DNA of 64,000 nt from Ampullaceana balthica (taxonomy: Eukaryota > Mollusca > Gastropoda > Lymnaeidae). The first letter of the stretch is position 1, and each line of letters starts with the position of its first letter. Where the stretch lies: NCBI GenBank assembly GCA_944989445.1, contig CALYLW010000177.1:558556-622555 (forward strand), in the 5' to 3' direction. Below are positions 1 to 11,440 of this stretch, one piece after another. Below the pieces are notes generated by a model. It had not been told where the DNA came from and searched no databases. It saw only the letters and a program-made list of their open reading frames with translations. Both the position numbers and the translations under genes were made by a program.

Positions 1-126
1 TGGAAACATAAAGACAAAAATTCACTCAAAAATCCTTGTGGCTTGTCATCATGATGTGCTCATTTGTATCAAATTACATTAATTTAAACATAAAATTGTC
101 AATCTCTGATAATTAATATTACTTAC

Positions 127-417
127 ACTTTGTTCCCTTGCTAGAATTTGATCTGGCAATGACCGTGATGGACTCAGTGGTGGATACTGTAGTTTCTCTA
201 GCAGCTCCAACAGAGCAAAATTTTTCTTAAGACCCCAAACACCAGAGTCCCCAATCTCAGTTGGTTGTCTGTCAAAAGGACACAGAACTGACCTCCCATG
301 AAGCTGTAGCCTTGTCAGGCACTGGTGGCAGCACGTGTGGCCACAGATTAACAATCTTGGCACTTTATCACCTTGAAATCTAAACACCTCATTGCACACT
401 CTGCATTCCAAAATTGT
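127..417 (-). CDS. TRIM23: TRIM23 internal exon encoding the RING finger
   Basis: This 97-codon, phase-0 exon encodes a RING domain very close to TRIM23 (ARD1), a RING/B-box/coiled-coil E3 ubiquitin ligase that carries a C-terminal ARF-type GTPase domain in known orthologues. Visible signatures are GDKVPRLLICGHTCC, LCPFDRQ and GDSGVWGLKKNFALLELLEKLQ split as in TRIM23. The metal ligands fit a C-x2-C, C-x-H-x2-C-x2-C, C-x2-D pattern, with Asp in the last position as in the vertebrate protein. On the minus strand an acceptor (cttcag) precedes position 417, and a strong donor (agt|gtaagt) follows position 127. The codons after LQ (PPLSPSRSLPDQILAREQS) do not resemble the vertebrate sequence. The B-box, coiled coil and GTPase exons would lie left of the window. 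Assignment is confident; the exon limits come from splice consensus and homology remembered, not searched. Confidence 0.93.
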
Positions 418-906
418 CTGAAGAAAATTAGTAAATATTTAATTGATGTATTTTTTCATGAACAAAATGAATAACCAAATAGACTACATGCCTTATACAA
501 GACTTTATCATTCATTCAGAAAGAAAAAAATATATTTATGGGCTTCAACCAAGGACTGCAGTTGTTTTCAAGATTCACAAGAAATGGAAATTTGTATAAG
601 TGGCTATGAACCTTAAACAGTTTCATCCAAGATGGGCCCACATCTAGTAAACTACTGATACTGGAAAAGGGTATTCTACAATTTAAGCCTAGGTAAACAA
701 AAAAATCAAGTTGATTTAGTTACTGTTACTAAAAGTAAATCTAAATTAATACTAGTTATTTTGGCAATCCTCCAAATCCCGGTCCTAAATTATTTTACAT
801 TAATAAGAGGAAATATAGTACATCAAAGTATGTTATTTATTGATATAACACATCACAAGTGTTATTTATAGTACGATAACCTGTAATCAAATACTAAATA
901 TTGTAA
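418..906. other. Intronic sequence, nothing recognised
   Basis: AT-rich DNA between the TRIM23 RING exon and the first Merlin remnant. I see no coding signal, inverted repeat or tandem array. Confidence 0.5.
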
Positions 907-1238
907 CTGTCACACAGCATTTGCAAATAGCAGCCGAAAACTTTTAGTTTGTGACTGTTGAAAGGCCGAAAAGTAGCTTGCAAACAGAGCACAATTTGTC
1001 AAACTCTGATACTGGAGTTTACGTTTCGCTTGCATCCACAGTCCTTCCATAGTTTGAGAGTGAATGCCCCTGTGCCTGTGTACTGAATGAACGAACTCAT
1101 AAGCGTGCACAACAACTGCATGATCATACAGCCCGTTGTTTATGAGAACAACATTCTGACAGCCTAGCCAAGTGTCTGTGACGACTGTTGTCCCGGGCAA
1201 CACACGATTAGAGATAATGCGTTCCAGTGTTTGTGAAA
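907..1238 (-). pseudogene. Merlin (IS1016/ISXO2-like) transposase C-terminal fragment
   Basis: The minus strand reads about 110 codons of a DDE transposase of the Merlin/IS1016 type. Visible are the second catalytic Asp in VLPGTTVVTDTW and the catalytic Glu in HSQTMEGLWMQAKRKL. The first Asp region and N-terminus are missing, so this is a 5'-truncated relic. It shows the same arrangement as the better preserved relic at 4257-4850 (LPGTHIITDGW and QNIENLWMRAKRKL), so both belong to one family. The fragment stops at TGA just after LLFANAV. Confidence 0.8.
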
Positions 1239-1621
1239 TTTATGAAAATACGCTGAAATGTGTACTGATTGACAAAATTTCGTAAATAATGATGTCATTG
1301 TTTATAACTGAGACGTTTCCGTGTGATAGCAATAACACACACAAAATAATTTGGGACTGGGATTCAGAGGATAGCCTTTATTTTTATGTGATAATATATT
1401 AGACATTAGTATTAGAGTTAATTGGCCACTACCTCAAGGTTTAAAAACAAAATAATTAGGGCTGTTATCGATTAATTTAATTTTAATCGTTAACTTTTGA
1501 AAAATTATCGATTAATTAATCGATAATTTCGATAAAAACCAAAAATAGAAATTTATGACCTTATTAAACTGAACATTTCTCACGGACATTGAAAATTAAG
1601 AATATTTTGAACTAAATTTCA

Positions 1622-2018
1622 TGAAAACATTGATTTGTGCTGAAGGTGGTACCTCAGCGATGTATTTGATCCTTTAAAAGAGAATTGTTTATGGCAGTGA
1701 ACACAGTAAACTTTTTCACCATCTTCGACTTTGCCATCCGCAGTTAGCTTAGAAACACCATATTTGCTCAACTTTCTAGTTATATGTTTAAATTTAACTG
1801 CACTGATGCTGTCAGCAGGGCCGTCTTAACGCATAGGCCTGTTATACATATGCCCGGGGGCCCACGAGCAAATGGGCCCCATGGGAATATGTTTATTTAT
1901 ATATATTATATATATTCATTTTTTTATTCCTGCGGGGGAAGGGCCGAACACTATTTCTTTGCACGGGGTCCCAAAATGGTGTAAAGACGGCTCTGGCTGT
2001 CAGCCATTTTTTAGTTGC
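1622..2018 (-). pseudogene. hAT transposase N-terminus with BED zinc finger, split by a MITE
   Basis: On the minus strand an ATG near 2018 starts MADS, is interrupted by the 180-bp element at 1816-1995, and continues ISAVKFKHITRKLSKYG with no frame loss once the insert and one target duplicate are removed. The BED finger follows, with VYCVHCHKQF supplying C-x2-C and LRYHLQHK supplying the histidines, then a stop. The catalytic RNase-H-like domain is missing. It is a transposon relic, not a host gene. Confidence 0.7.
1816..1995. mobile_element. Small hAT-type MITE nested in the hAT at 1457-2274
   Basis: 180 bp bounded by inverted ends cagggccgtctta and its imperfect complement ending gacggctctg, flanked by an exact 8-bp duplication gctgtcag (1808-1815 and 1996-2003). 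It has no coding capacity. A relative with the same termini sits at 8662-8849. Confidence 0.88.
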
Positions 2019-2282
2019 CCTCTGCCGGTCAACATAAATTAATAAATTCAATTTTAATATTACGCGGGAGATGTTTGTACGTAAAAAAATATATATAAAT
2101 TATTTTTAATTATTAATAACTTATTATTTATCAGTAAAATTTAAAATAAAAATTATAAATATTTTCTTAAATTTTAATCGAATTTTTATCGATTAAAATT
2201 ATTTTAATCGATATTTAATCGATAAAATTTTTAACGATTAATCGAGAAATTAATCGATAATTTCCGCAGCCCTAAAAATAAT

Positions 2283-3254
2283 CTTTAACTTCTACTATTG
2301 TCTATAGGCTACTATAATAGTGATGGTTATAGGCATAGGCATGAGCCTTACTGAGTCTATCATAATCATATCAATAATATCAAAAACAACTTACTACTTA
2401 GTAAGTTAGTAAAAATACAACTCATTGAGTCATTAAATACATAGTATAGTGTAAAAATTAGTACTATGTACTAGTAGTCTTAGGTACTAGTAAGACTAGT
2501 TGATTAGTAGATTGTGATCAGTAGGCCTACTGAGTACTATAACAACACTATAGCTGTAACTTTATTAACCTAACTACTGTACTAACAGTACTTAGTTACT
2601 TATACTTATTAACACACACTGCATGTACTGAGTCTGAGTACTGAGCCCTGAGCAGTCCTAGTTTAGTTTAGTGAGCCTAGTCTGGTAATTTCTTATTTCA
2701 GCGCAATTTATTTTTCGAGTAGTTTAAAACCAAAAAATCAACTAAACTTACTATGAAATATATTTTAACATTAATAAATTATAATTTATACGAAATAAAA
2801 AATTGTATATTTCATGCATCTTCTGTGATTTACAGCGCCATTGTTGCATGCCAATGGAGAAATCTTCTTTCTTAAAAGTTATTATTTTTTGTGTTGCCCA
2901 ATTGGATAATTTTGTTCATTCAGCTGAGCTGCGAAGGCGGCACTCTCCTGGGTAAATAATTTAAAGTAAAAAATATTTATCATAAAATTGAAAAGAAAAA
3001 AAAAGATAATTATATATTTATTTAAATTTTTTTTTAAACTGTGGGGTTGTATTTTTGTGATATGTGTTACATTGACATATCTTGGAACAGGGTAATATCA
3101 TATTACATATTAAATATGTCAATGCTAAGTTTTTTTCGAAGAAGGCACTCCACTTAAAAACTACAAAGCAATATCAATAATTTTTTTTTAAATACGTGGG
3201 ATATTAGAGTGAATCCATACACAAAAATAAAGAGAAATTCTTTTAAAACATGCT
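2283..3254. other. AT-rich spacer with CTAG-rich low complexity
   Basis: About 2300-2690 is rich in short ctagt/actag words without a fixed period. At 2690-2720 a stretch (ttcttatttcagcgcaattt) recurs inverted at about 9430-9456. A roughly 40-bp direct repeat occurs at 3058-3100 and again at 3655-3697 (cttggaacagggtaatatca type). No gene is visible. Confidence 0.45.
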
Positions 3255-3560
3255 CATTCACTAAATGCATACTTAAATGCCCACAATTTTTTTAAATTTT
3301 GAAACAGGCTCATTTTCACATAGGAAATATGGCTTTTATCAGGGGGGGGGGCGCAATGTTTCCTTTATGCTGCGTGGTTGCGTGGCAGCGCATATATCTG
3401 ACAGACGCAGCGCAGCACCTTATATTTACCGCGCAGCAAATTCTGTCAAATATGGTACAAAATATGGGTGCTGTACAACTTTCCACACTGGATTTTTTAC
3501 TTTACGCACGGACCAACGCACGAACCAACGAACCTTAGAGGGAACATTGGGGGTGGGGGC
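3255..3560 (+). repeat. Degenerate MITE fragment, ggggg-rich family
   Basis: The stretch around 3265-3350 (taaatgcc, gaaacaggctcattttcac, then a run of G) matches part of the repeats at 8263-8460 (reverse orientation) and 25378-25645. It is followed by GC-richer sequence with no recognised content. Both ORFs through it look fortuitous. Confidence 0.5.
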
Positions 3561-3816
3561 TAACTGTTACTGACAAAGAATTAAATTGGTTTTGTGTACT
3601 CATTAACTCACTTAAAAAAATAATAAGGGAGATAGAGTGTATTTTTCAATTCATGATATGTGTTACATAGACATTTCCTGGAACAGGGTAATATCAAAAT
3701 GCAAAACCCCCTGAATAAATTTTAAAACTAATTCTTATATTCAGGTAACGGGGGGTCAAAAGTAAGAAGCGGATAAAGGATGCCTTTAAAAAATATCTTA
3801 CCTTTAAGATATGAAA

Positions 3817-4288
3817 TACTCTTAAACAGGATATCTCTGTTTCAATACTATTAAACAGGATATCTCTGTTTCAATACTATTAAACAGGATATCTCTGTTT
3901 CAATACTATTAAACAGGATATCTCTGTTACAATACTATTAAACGGGATATCTCTGTTACAATACTATTAAACGGGATATCTCTGTTACAATACTATTAAA
4001 CGGGATATCTCTGTTACAATACTATTAAACAGGATATCTCTGTTTCAATACTATTAAACGGGATATCTCTGTTTCAATACTATTAAACAGGATATCTCTG
4101 TTACAATACTATTAAACAGGATATCTCTGTTTCAATACTATTAAACGGGATATCTCTGTTTCAATACTATTAAACGGGATATCTCTGTTTCAATACTATT
4201 AAACAGGATATCTCTGTTTCAATACTATTAAACGGGATATCTCTGTTTCAATACTATTAAACGGGATATCTCTGTTTCAATACTATTA
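3817..4288. repeat. 29-bp minisatellite abutting Merlin transposase 3' end
   Basis: About 16 copies of a 29-bp unit (aatactattaaacgggatat plus ctctgtttc) with a/g and t/a single-base variants. The rightmost unit is colinear with the last codons of the Merlin transposase relic on the minus strand (LIVLKQRYPV then TAA), so the unit appears to have been amplified from the transposase 3' end. Confidence 0.95.
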
Positions 4289-4850
4289 AAAGTTCATTGA
4301 AGACTTGTGTCCTAGGGAAATTGCAACGAAATTGAAATTCTTTTAAATATGAGGGGAACAAGTCAGCACTTGTACCAAACTGTCTTTTCAGTTTTCGCTT
4401 GGCTCGCATCCAGAGATTTTCGATGTTTTGTGTGTGGATGGTTGGGTCGAAGGGATCAACAAAGTTTCATTCATGTACTACAGTAGAGTGAAGGAAAATA
4501 CCATTAGCGCATGGATCCAAATTTCGGTATCCTGCCCATCCATCTGTAATGATGTGAGTCCCTGGTAAAACATGCTGAACTATAATGTTTTCCAGGGTTG
4601 CTGCGGTTCTGTTTGGGACTTCCACAAGAAAGCATTTGCCAGTTTCTCGTTCAATGCCCCCGACGACCCAGTGTCCTTGACGCCAAGCGCCTCTGTGGTA
4701 CTTGCGGTGAAAGTACTTCGACTCGTCCACTTCAACAATTGTGGGCTCTCCGTTAGCGTCAAACCCACCGATCATCGTCGCATTCTGAGTGAGGTGGTTA
4801 TCTATGTCCTCTCTTATAAAATTGAACAAGTTTGTGACAGTATTCTTATT
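4257..4850 (-). pseudogene. Merlin-family DDE transposase, truncated, with one in-frame stop
   Basis: Minus-strand relic of a Merlin (IS1016/ISXO2-like) transposase. All three catalytic acidic positions are visible: Asp in TIVEVDESKYFHRKYHRG, Asp in LPGTHIITDGWAGY, and Glu in HTQNIENLWMRAKRKL. A TGA at 4467-4469 interrupts the frame between VVHE and NFVDPFD, and the frame then runs to a TAA at 4257. The N-terminus is missing where the 35-bp minisatellite begins. Its two ends merge into two different minisatellites, which is unusual. No functional transposase can be made. Confidence 0.88.
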
Positions 4851-6332
4851 TTGTATTTCAACAAGTCTGTGACAGTATTCTTATTTTGTATTTCAACAAG
4901 TCTGTGACAGTATTCTTATTTTGTATTACAAGTCTGTGACAGTATTCTTATTTTGTATTACAAGTCTGTGACAGTATTCTTATTTTGTATTTCAACAAGT
5001 CTGTGACAGTATTCTTATTTTGTATTTCAACAAGTCTGTGACAGTATTCTTATTTTGTATTTCAACAAGTCTGTGACAGTATTCTTATTTTGTATTTCAA
5101 CAAGTCTGTGACAGTATTCTTATTTTGTATTTCAACAAGTCTGTGACAGTATTCTTATTTTGTATTTCAACAAGTCTGTGACAGTATTCTTATTTTGTAT
5201 TTCATCAAGTCTATGACAGTATTCTTATTTTGTATTTCAACAAGTCTGTGACAGTATTCTTATTTTGTATTTCAACAAGTCTGTGACAGTATTCTTATTT
5301 TGTATTTCAACAAGTCTGTGACAGTATTCTTATTTTGTATTTCAACAAGTCTGTGACAGTATTCTTATTTTGTATTACAAGTCTGTGACAGTATTCTTAT
5401 TTTGTATTTCAACAAGTCTGTGACAGTATTCTTATTTTGTATTTCAACAAGTCTGTGACAGTATTCTTATTTTGTATTTCAACAAGTCTGTGACAGTATT
5501 CTTATTTTGTATTTCAACAAGTCTGTGACAGTATTCTTATTTTGTATTTCAACAAGTCTGTGACAGTATTCTTATTTTGTATTTCAACAAGTCTGTGACA
5601 GTATTCTTATTTTGTATTTCAACAAGTCTGTGACAGTATTCTTATTTTGAATTTCAACAAGTCTGTGACAGTATTCTTATTTTGTATTTCAACAAGTCTG
5701 TGACAGTATTCTTATTTTGTATTTCATCAAGTCTGTGACAGTATTCTTATTTTGTATTTATAACAAGTCTGTGACAGTATTCTTATTTTGTATTTCAACA
5801 AGTCTGTGACAGTATTCTTATTTTGTATTTCAACAAGTCTGTGACAGTATTCTTATTTTGTATTTCAACAAGTCTGTGACAGTATTCTTATTTTGTATTT
5901 CAACAAGTCTGTGACAGTATTCTTATTTTGTATTTCAACAAGTCTGTGACAGTATTCTTATTTTGTATTTCAACAAGTCTGTGACAGTATTCTTATTTTG
6001 TATTTCAACAAGTCTGTGACAGTATTCTTATTTTGTATTTCAACAAGTCTGTGACAGTATTCTTATTTTGTATTTCAACAAGTCTGTGACAGTATTCTTA
6101 TTTTGTATTTCAACAAGTCTGTGACAGTATTCTTATTTTGTATTTCAACAAGTCTGTGACAGTATTCTTATTTTGAATTTCAACAAGTCTGTGACAGTAT
6201 TCTTATTTTGTATTTCAACAAGTCTGTGACAGTATTCTTATTTTGTATTTCAACAAGTCTGTGACAGTATTCTTATTTTGTATTACAACAAGTCTGTGAC
6301 AGTATTCTTATTTTGTATTTCAACAAGTCTGT
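4829..6332. repeat. 35-bp minisatellite abutting Merlin transposase 5' side
   Basis: About 43 near-identical copies of a 35-bp unit (caacaagtctgtgacagtat, then tcttattttgtattt), with a few 32-bp variants lacking three bases. The first, most divergent unit is transposase coding sequence read on the minus strand (NTVTNLFNF of the Merlin relic). Because 35 is not a multiple of three, the array itself cannot encode a continuous protein. Confidence 0.96.
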
Positions 6333-7687
6333 GAAAACTGTCCTGTAAAAATCTCCCCTTATATCTAAGTCTCCTCCCGCAGGTGTTTGATTAACCCTCG
6401 GCCATAGTTTCATCCTACTCATTCTTATTATTCTTTCCATGGCTCCATTTACAAGCTAGTGAAATGGCCAGAGCAGCATTCCTTAGGTAACTTTATGCCG
6501 ACAAGTGTCTCAGACCAACAATCGTGTCCATGCTATCACGTTAGCTTGGTTTTCTAGCCCGGCGAAAGGGTTAATTAGACCTAATCATGTTACAAAAAAA
6601 TCGGCGTGAGCGGGGAAATGATGTCGTAGTTACAGGACAATGGAACCCTTGGCTGAGGGAAGTTGGCATTGACGTATAATTTTTTGTGCTTGCCCTTGCC
6701 GGATACCTATATCTATTGCAGAAAGCAAATGTGTTCCCCAAACTTTTTAGGTCAACGTCTCATAAAATATTAAAAAGCGCCCCTGATTTTTTAAAATCAA
6801 ATGTTCTAATTCTTCTCTTCTATTTTTAATGCTTTCATTAATTAATTATTAGGTACCGGCAAAATTCCTTACGACTAATGTATTTTAGATCTCCTTAACT
6901 CAAGAGTTTTGGCTTTCACTTTCAACCTTCATAATTCGATTTTTTTAAGGCGTTTGGCTGAAAGGAAAAATCTTACTCCCCCCATCCCACTGTGGGAGGA
7001 GTCAAGGGTTGGGGGAGGGGCTTTCTCAGTGGTGTTTGTTGGTATTTCAAAGCTAAGTCGGCTTCCTTTCATATGAAAAATCAGACACCGGCTCTCCTTC
7101 CTGTCAAGCCTTTCTCGCTAGTATGGCTGTTCTGCCCCTCCCCCCCTCAATATCAACATTGTCCTTTATTAATCTGCGCCTATTTCGCCATTCCCCCGCG
7201 GTTCCACGACAGAAAGAGAGACAGATGAAAAGAGAGACAGAGAGAGAGAGAGAGAGAACGACAAGACGGTGAAGTTTAATATAAGGGATTTAAAAATACA
7301 AATATTATATTCGTATTTTTACTCACCGATTCAGTGTCAGGTTAAGCTCACAAGAAACAATGATATTGACATCAAAAGAATTAATTTAATTGCCTATACT
7401 TGATATGATACCAAGTCACGGTTGTTTGTTGACAAGAAATAATATGATAACATCACAAGAAATAATGCAAAATTTGACAAAAGTTAAAAATGCAAAAAAA
7501 TGTACATTTTGTAAAAAAGAATGTAAACAATTTGTCTGGGGCCGTTATGTCGGGGCCTTTTTGACGGGTCACCGTTTACATGTTAATCAAAAATGAGGAC
7601 AGTAGCACCGCATAGCATACATAGTTACCCATACTGTATTACTGTACCGTAAACTCATTTTATTTATGTACAACATATGTATTAGAA
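6333..7687. other. Spacer; GA microsatellite at 7206-7258
   Basis: Mostly unassigned sequence. A (GA)n tract lies at about 7206-7258. Words like gttccccaaac (about 6733) and gttggggaccactgc (about 8079) resemble the two ends of a hAT of the common agtggtccccaac type, but I found no target duplication. The ORF at 7390-7596 shows no recognised domain. Confidence 0.4.
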
Positions 7688-8262
7688 TCAGAGGCGTCAC
7701 TAAGGTTGGTGTCACCCGTAGCAGTAGCTAATGGTGTCACCCCATCACTTAAATTTCTATAATCAATTCCAACATTTTTATTTATTTTTTAAATATTTTT
7801 TGTGAAGCACCAAAAACAAAACAACGAAATAAACTGTACATAAACAGCGCTCTTTTTTTTTCATTGTCTCGTATTACCCCCAGATATTTCCGTATATTTG
7901 CAAAGGAACACGTTGTAATGGGATAAAATGTTAAATCACTGGGGGTTTTTTTGGCATAACTGCATTTTAATATTTGTTTATATTTGAGAAGTTGTATTTG
8001 TTTAAAAATTAGTTATATTATATTGTATTTATAATTTAAACATTCCGATTGTCAAAAAGGGGTCCGTGGCGAGTAAAACGTTGGGGACCACTGCACTGGT
8101 TCATGGCAAATATTTTGCTTGTGAGTGTCAGCGCTTAACGTTTTCGCATCCCTATCTCTCCCAAACCTCACACCAGTATTCAACTTCAAAGCAACCATCG
8201 TTTATTTCCAAAATTACCGATGGGAAGAAAGCGGGGAGAACATCAAATTCCAACGACTATAA

Positions 8263-8940
8263 GGGGGCCGTCCTTAAATGACGTCACGCAATTTAGGCTG
8301 TTTTCCCACCGTCCCCTCTTCGTCACAAAAAAGTTAGCCCGCCCCCCCCCTAAAATGTGAGGTAATAAAGCTCTGCCAATCCTCCATAAAATCCGAATTT
8401 CCTATTTGAAAATGAGCATGTTTCAAATCACGTTATTGCCATTTAAGTAAATAAGGCTGCACTCTTATGTCGTAACACGTGTAAGGCCACCTCGTCTGGA
8501 CTTTGATTTCAGTGTCGGAACCGATACTCCTGTCCCCGCGAACGTCCGAGGCAAAACGCGTAAGGCCATATAAAAAGTCATCAGATGAATTGTAAACAAT
8601 GAAATTTTCAAGAGCAGCTTTTATTTAAAATTTAAAGTTGAGCGTTAATATGTGACGTCAACAGGGCCGGTCTTAGTCCACTGCAAACCTATGCGGCAAC
8701 AATGGGCCCCACACTTTCATAGGCCCCACCTATCTTAATTTTCTCTCATTATCCTTATTAATTCCGTATCCCTACCCAGACTGGGCACCGCACAATCCTT
8801 TTCGCATGCTAAGCCGCCAAGAGCCCCGCAATTGCTAAGGCCGGTCCTGGACGTCACTGTTCTTAAACACCTCCCCCCTCGTCACAAATGTGTGAACCCC
8901 TCCCCCTAGGTACTTGACGTCATTTATATTCGGCCCCTAA
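8263..8940. mobile_element. MITE with ggggccgtcc/gacgtca termini, interrupted by a second MITE
   Basis: The left end (aagggggccgtccttaaatg then acgtcacgc) and right end (tgacgtcatttatattcggccccta) are imperfect inverted repeats. Internal C- or G-rich stretches follow gtcaca words as in the copies near 25.5-26.2 kb. A different MITE has inserted at 8662-8849. No transposase is present. Confidence 0.65.
8662..8849. mobile_element. hAT-type MITE nested in the 8263-8940 MITE
   Basis: 188 bp with inverted ends cagggccggtcttag and ctaaggccggtcctg. The flanking 8 bp are gacgtcaa and gacgtcac (7 of 8 identical), as expected for a hAT insertion. It is the same family as 1816-1995 (shared ends and a gggcccca word inside). 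Confidence 0.85.
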
Positions 8941-9464
8941 GTTCCATTATTTTACAACCATTAACATTGTCAATAAACATTTACAAGAAATACATTACAA
9001 AAGATATATATCTATTATTATCAAATATTTTTTTAATTCTTAACTTGAACAGGCTTATTTCCCAAGTACTAATTTTATCTAATTAATGGGGAGGGGGACT
9101 CGGGAATACTTTATCGTAAATGACTTTCCAGTTAGGTGACACCTCTGAATCTGATTAGTAATTAGTATTAGCTTACTGCTAACATGAAAATTTAGTTTGA
9201 TCTGAGGCCGTGAAATTATCTGGCCAAATGTGGTTAAAAATATCAACAAAAAACGATTTTTGGAGAAGTCTGACTTTAAAACCAGTTTTTATAGTTAAAA
9301 ACCCCTTTAAAGTAATTTAAACTCATCAAAACACATGGAAAACTAATATTTAACCATCAAATACTTATTTTATTAACTTAATGAATGTGTTTAAATAAGT
9401 AAAAGTAAGTTACTTTTTTTTTGCTATACAAAAATAAATTGCGCTGAAATAAGAAATTACGGTA

Positions 9465-9719
9465 AAAGCAAAGAGAACGGTGCGCTCGATAAATGGTAAT
9501 TTTGGCTGCTATATTTGTTTTTTCTATTTTAATTTAAAAAATAGACAACTAAACCTAACCCAGACCCTAAAATTACAATCTTAATTACGTTTATGGATAA
9601 AAATAATTGGACTTATTCCCTTTTTAAGTGTAAAAATACAACATTTCATTCCCGGAAGTACGCGCTCTGCCATAACAATGTATCAATGTAAATAGTTGAG
9701 CGCACCGTTCTCTTTGCTT
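9465..9719. mobile_element. MITE with 22-bp inverted ends and TA flanks
   Basis: The left end reads aaagcaaagagaacggtgcg and the right end is its near-perfect complement (cgcaccgttctctttgcttt). Both are flanked by TA (9463-9464 and 9720-9721), suggesting a Tc1/mariner-type non-autonomous element. There is no ORF. Confidence 0.75.
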
Positions 9720-10076
9720 TAGCCGAAATTACCCCTAGTCCTTGGCCTACGTCTAATCTATGGAATAAATATTTCTATAGTTATAATTAGCAATCATAGG
9801 CATACGGCTTTAGACTTAGGACTAGAACCAGTGACAGTGCCTTGTGAATCAGACAGAATTAGAATAGTGACTAATAGTGAGACTAGTCTAAAAAAGTAAC
9901 CAGTACTCACTAGTACACTGATACTAGTACTAGTCACTAGTTACAAAGTCAAAGTTAGTTTGTTCAAATCTAAATCTCCACCAGTGCCAATAGTTAAATT
10001 AGTTAAAACATGAAAAGTATCCCAAATCAATGCCTTTTCATTTTCACATGCACATATAATTATTGTAATTGGTTAC

Positions 10077-10157
10077 ATTCTCTGATTGTGTGTGACTAGG
10101 TGCAAGTGGAGTAAACACTGAAACCGATTTGTAGTCTCTGTTTCCTCCAGACGCCAT
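10077..10157 (-). CDS. TRIM23: Candidate TRIM23 first coding exon (tentative)
   Basis: On the minus strand an ATG at 10157 (context caaaATGG) opens 27 codons beginning MASGGNRDYKS and ending SHTQSEN before a GTAACC donor. It ends in phase 0, which is what the RING exon at 127-417 requires. The joined protein would have about 29 residues before the first RING cysteine, close to the vertebrate spacing. There is no recognisable domain, and TRIM23 N-termini are poorly conserved, so this rests on strand, phase, length and a start in good context. The intervening intron would be about 9.7 kb of transposons. Another upstream exon elsewhere remains possible. Confidence 0.35.
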
Positions 10158-11005
10158 TTTGGTATGGATTTTTCCGATTGTTTATGTAGGCATAGGTGGC
10201 AACCATGCGAATATTAGCATTGGACATTAAATTATAGCTTCAGGATGGAGTTGTGAAAGTCACGTGCATTAGTTTATGAATAATTTGTTTAGTGATTTTT
10301 AAATGTTTTTATTTCAGATTAACTCAATCCATAAAATTGTATTATTTTATGAGTCCACTGACAGCAGAAATGTTAAATCAATAAAATTTGAATTGCCAGC
10401 AGAGGCGAAGTCAGGATGACCATGATTCATGATGACATTGACACAATGAGATATTACTATATATTTTTTACTAGTTACTAGGGCCACTGGCTCACGAATC
10501 ATGGGAATTTTTTAAAATCTTATATCAAATCAGCAACTAGTCACGTGACCAGCCAATTAAAAAAAATCTGCGTATAATCATTGTAAAAATATTCGAATAA
10601 CGGCCAGCGTTATACGGAGAAATCTCCGAATAATCACTCCGTATTACTATGTGTACTGTTGCACCCACAATAATGACAAATGTTACAGGGGCTGCGGACC
10701 GCTGCAGGGAATTCAGGGAGGGGACCGAATGCCAAATGTATAATTGCTGTTAGACAATGCCAGCTGGAGTTAGTTTCAAAGTCAAATGCACGAGAAAAAT
10801 CTCACCAGACTAAACTAAGTGAAAGTGAATAAAGATTTTAACTTTCGCTTGCTTGTACTATGATTGATGTTAACTTACACAAATGTATGGAATAAGTTGT
10901 CGACGAAACAATCCCAGCTCTCTTGAATGCTAATGTCATTATTATCATGGAAGTCTTGGCGGGCCTATCAAGGAAAATAAATAAAGTAAAGTTTTAACAC
11001 TAATG
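10158..11005. other. Region upstream of the candidate TRIM23 start; nothing firm
   Basis: AT-rich, with a short palindromic stretch near 10595-10650 (acggagaaatctccg). If 10157 is the TRIM23 start, its promoter would be here, but I see no strong core element. Confidence 0.3.
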
Positions 11006-11165
11006 CATAGGCGTAACAACGACTTGGCATCGGGGCAGTTGCCAAGGGCGCCGAGGGCTATTCCTTTCAATAATCAATTTATTCTGTATAATTCAGTATT
11101 TTCCCTATTTGTCAAGGGTGCCAAAAATGAATTAGCCAAGGGTGGAAACCCCAGTTACGCTTCTG
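11006..11165. mobile_element. hAT-type MITE, 160 bp
   Basis: Ends cataggcgtaac and gttacgcttctg are imperfect inverted repeats. The flanks cactaatg and ctgtaatg match at 6 of 8 positions, a decayed 8-bp duplication. The 62-codon ORF inside is fortuitous. Confidence 0.65.
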
Positions 11166-11336
11166 CTGTAATGGGATCTTTCATATTTTAAGTAATTATT
11201 GAAAGAGTAGTGGCCCTTGTCAGTTATGAACATTTTGCTGGGGGGGCTCTCAAATCCAGAGCGTAACTTTAAATAAAACTTCAACTGTAATATTTGGTCG
11301 CTCACAATTTATTTAATGACTTTAAAAAACAACCAT

Positions 11337-11440
11337 CAGTGCTTCTCAAAGTGCCGGTCCGTAGGTCATCAGACGCCGGTTGGCCTACGTTATCAAGAAA
11401 TGAAAATTAAATCTAATTATAATCCTTAAGTTTGAGAACC
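11337..11440 (+). repeat. Truncated hAT-type MITE, cagtgcttctcaaag family
   Basis: Begins cagtgcttctcaaagtgccg, the left terminus of the MITE preserved in full at 52365-52551. The right terminus is not recognisable. Confidence 0.65.

Larger units (their letters stand above)
1457..2274 (-). mobile_element. hAT element with 8-bp target duplication and BED-finger ORF fragment
   Basis: The ends are tagggctg and cagcccta, flanked by a perfect 8-bp duplication aaaataat (1449-1456 and 2275-2282), diagnostic of hAT transposition. Subterminal DNA is dense in ATCGATTAAT palindromes on both sides. Inside, the minus strand encodes a BED-type zinc finger (see 1622-2018). The rest of the transposase is absent, so this is an internally deleted, non-autonomous copy. 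A second, smaller element has inserted within it at 1816-1995. Confidence 0.88.

Noticed and set aside
7390..7596. 68-codon ORF with paired cysteines (CTFCKKEC)
   Set aside because: Cysteine spacing alone is not enough, no homology recognised, surrounded by non-coding DNA.
7688..9147. Possible 1.46 kb hAT bounded by cagaggcgtcac and gtgacacctctg
   Set aside because: Ends are inverted, but I could not find a flanking 8-bp duplication, and the interior is a mixture of other MITEs.
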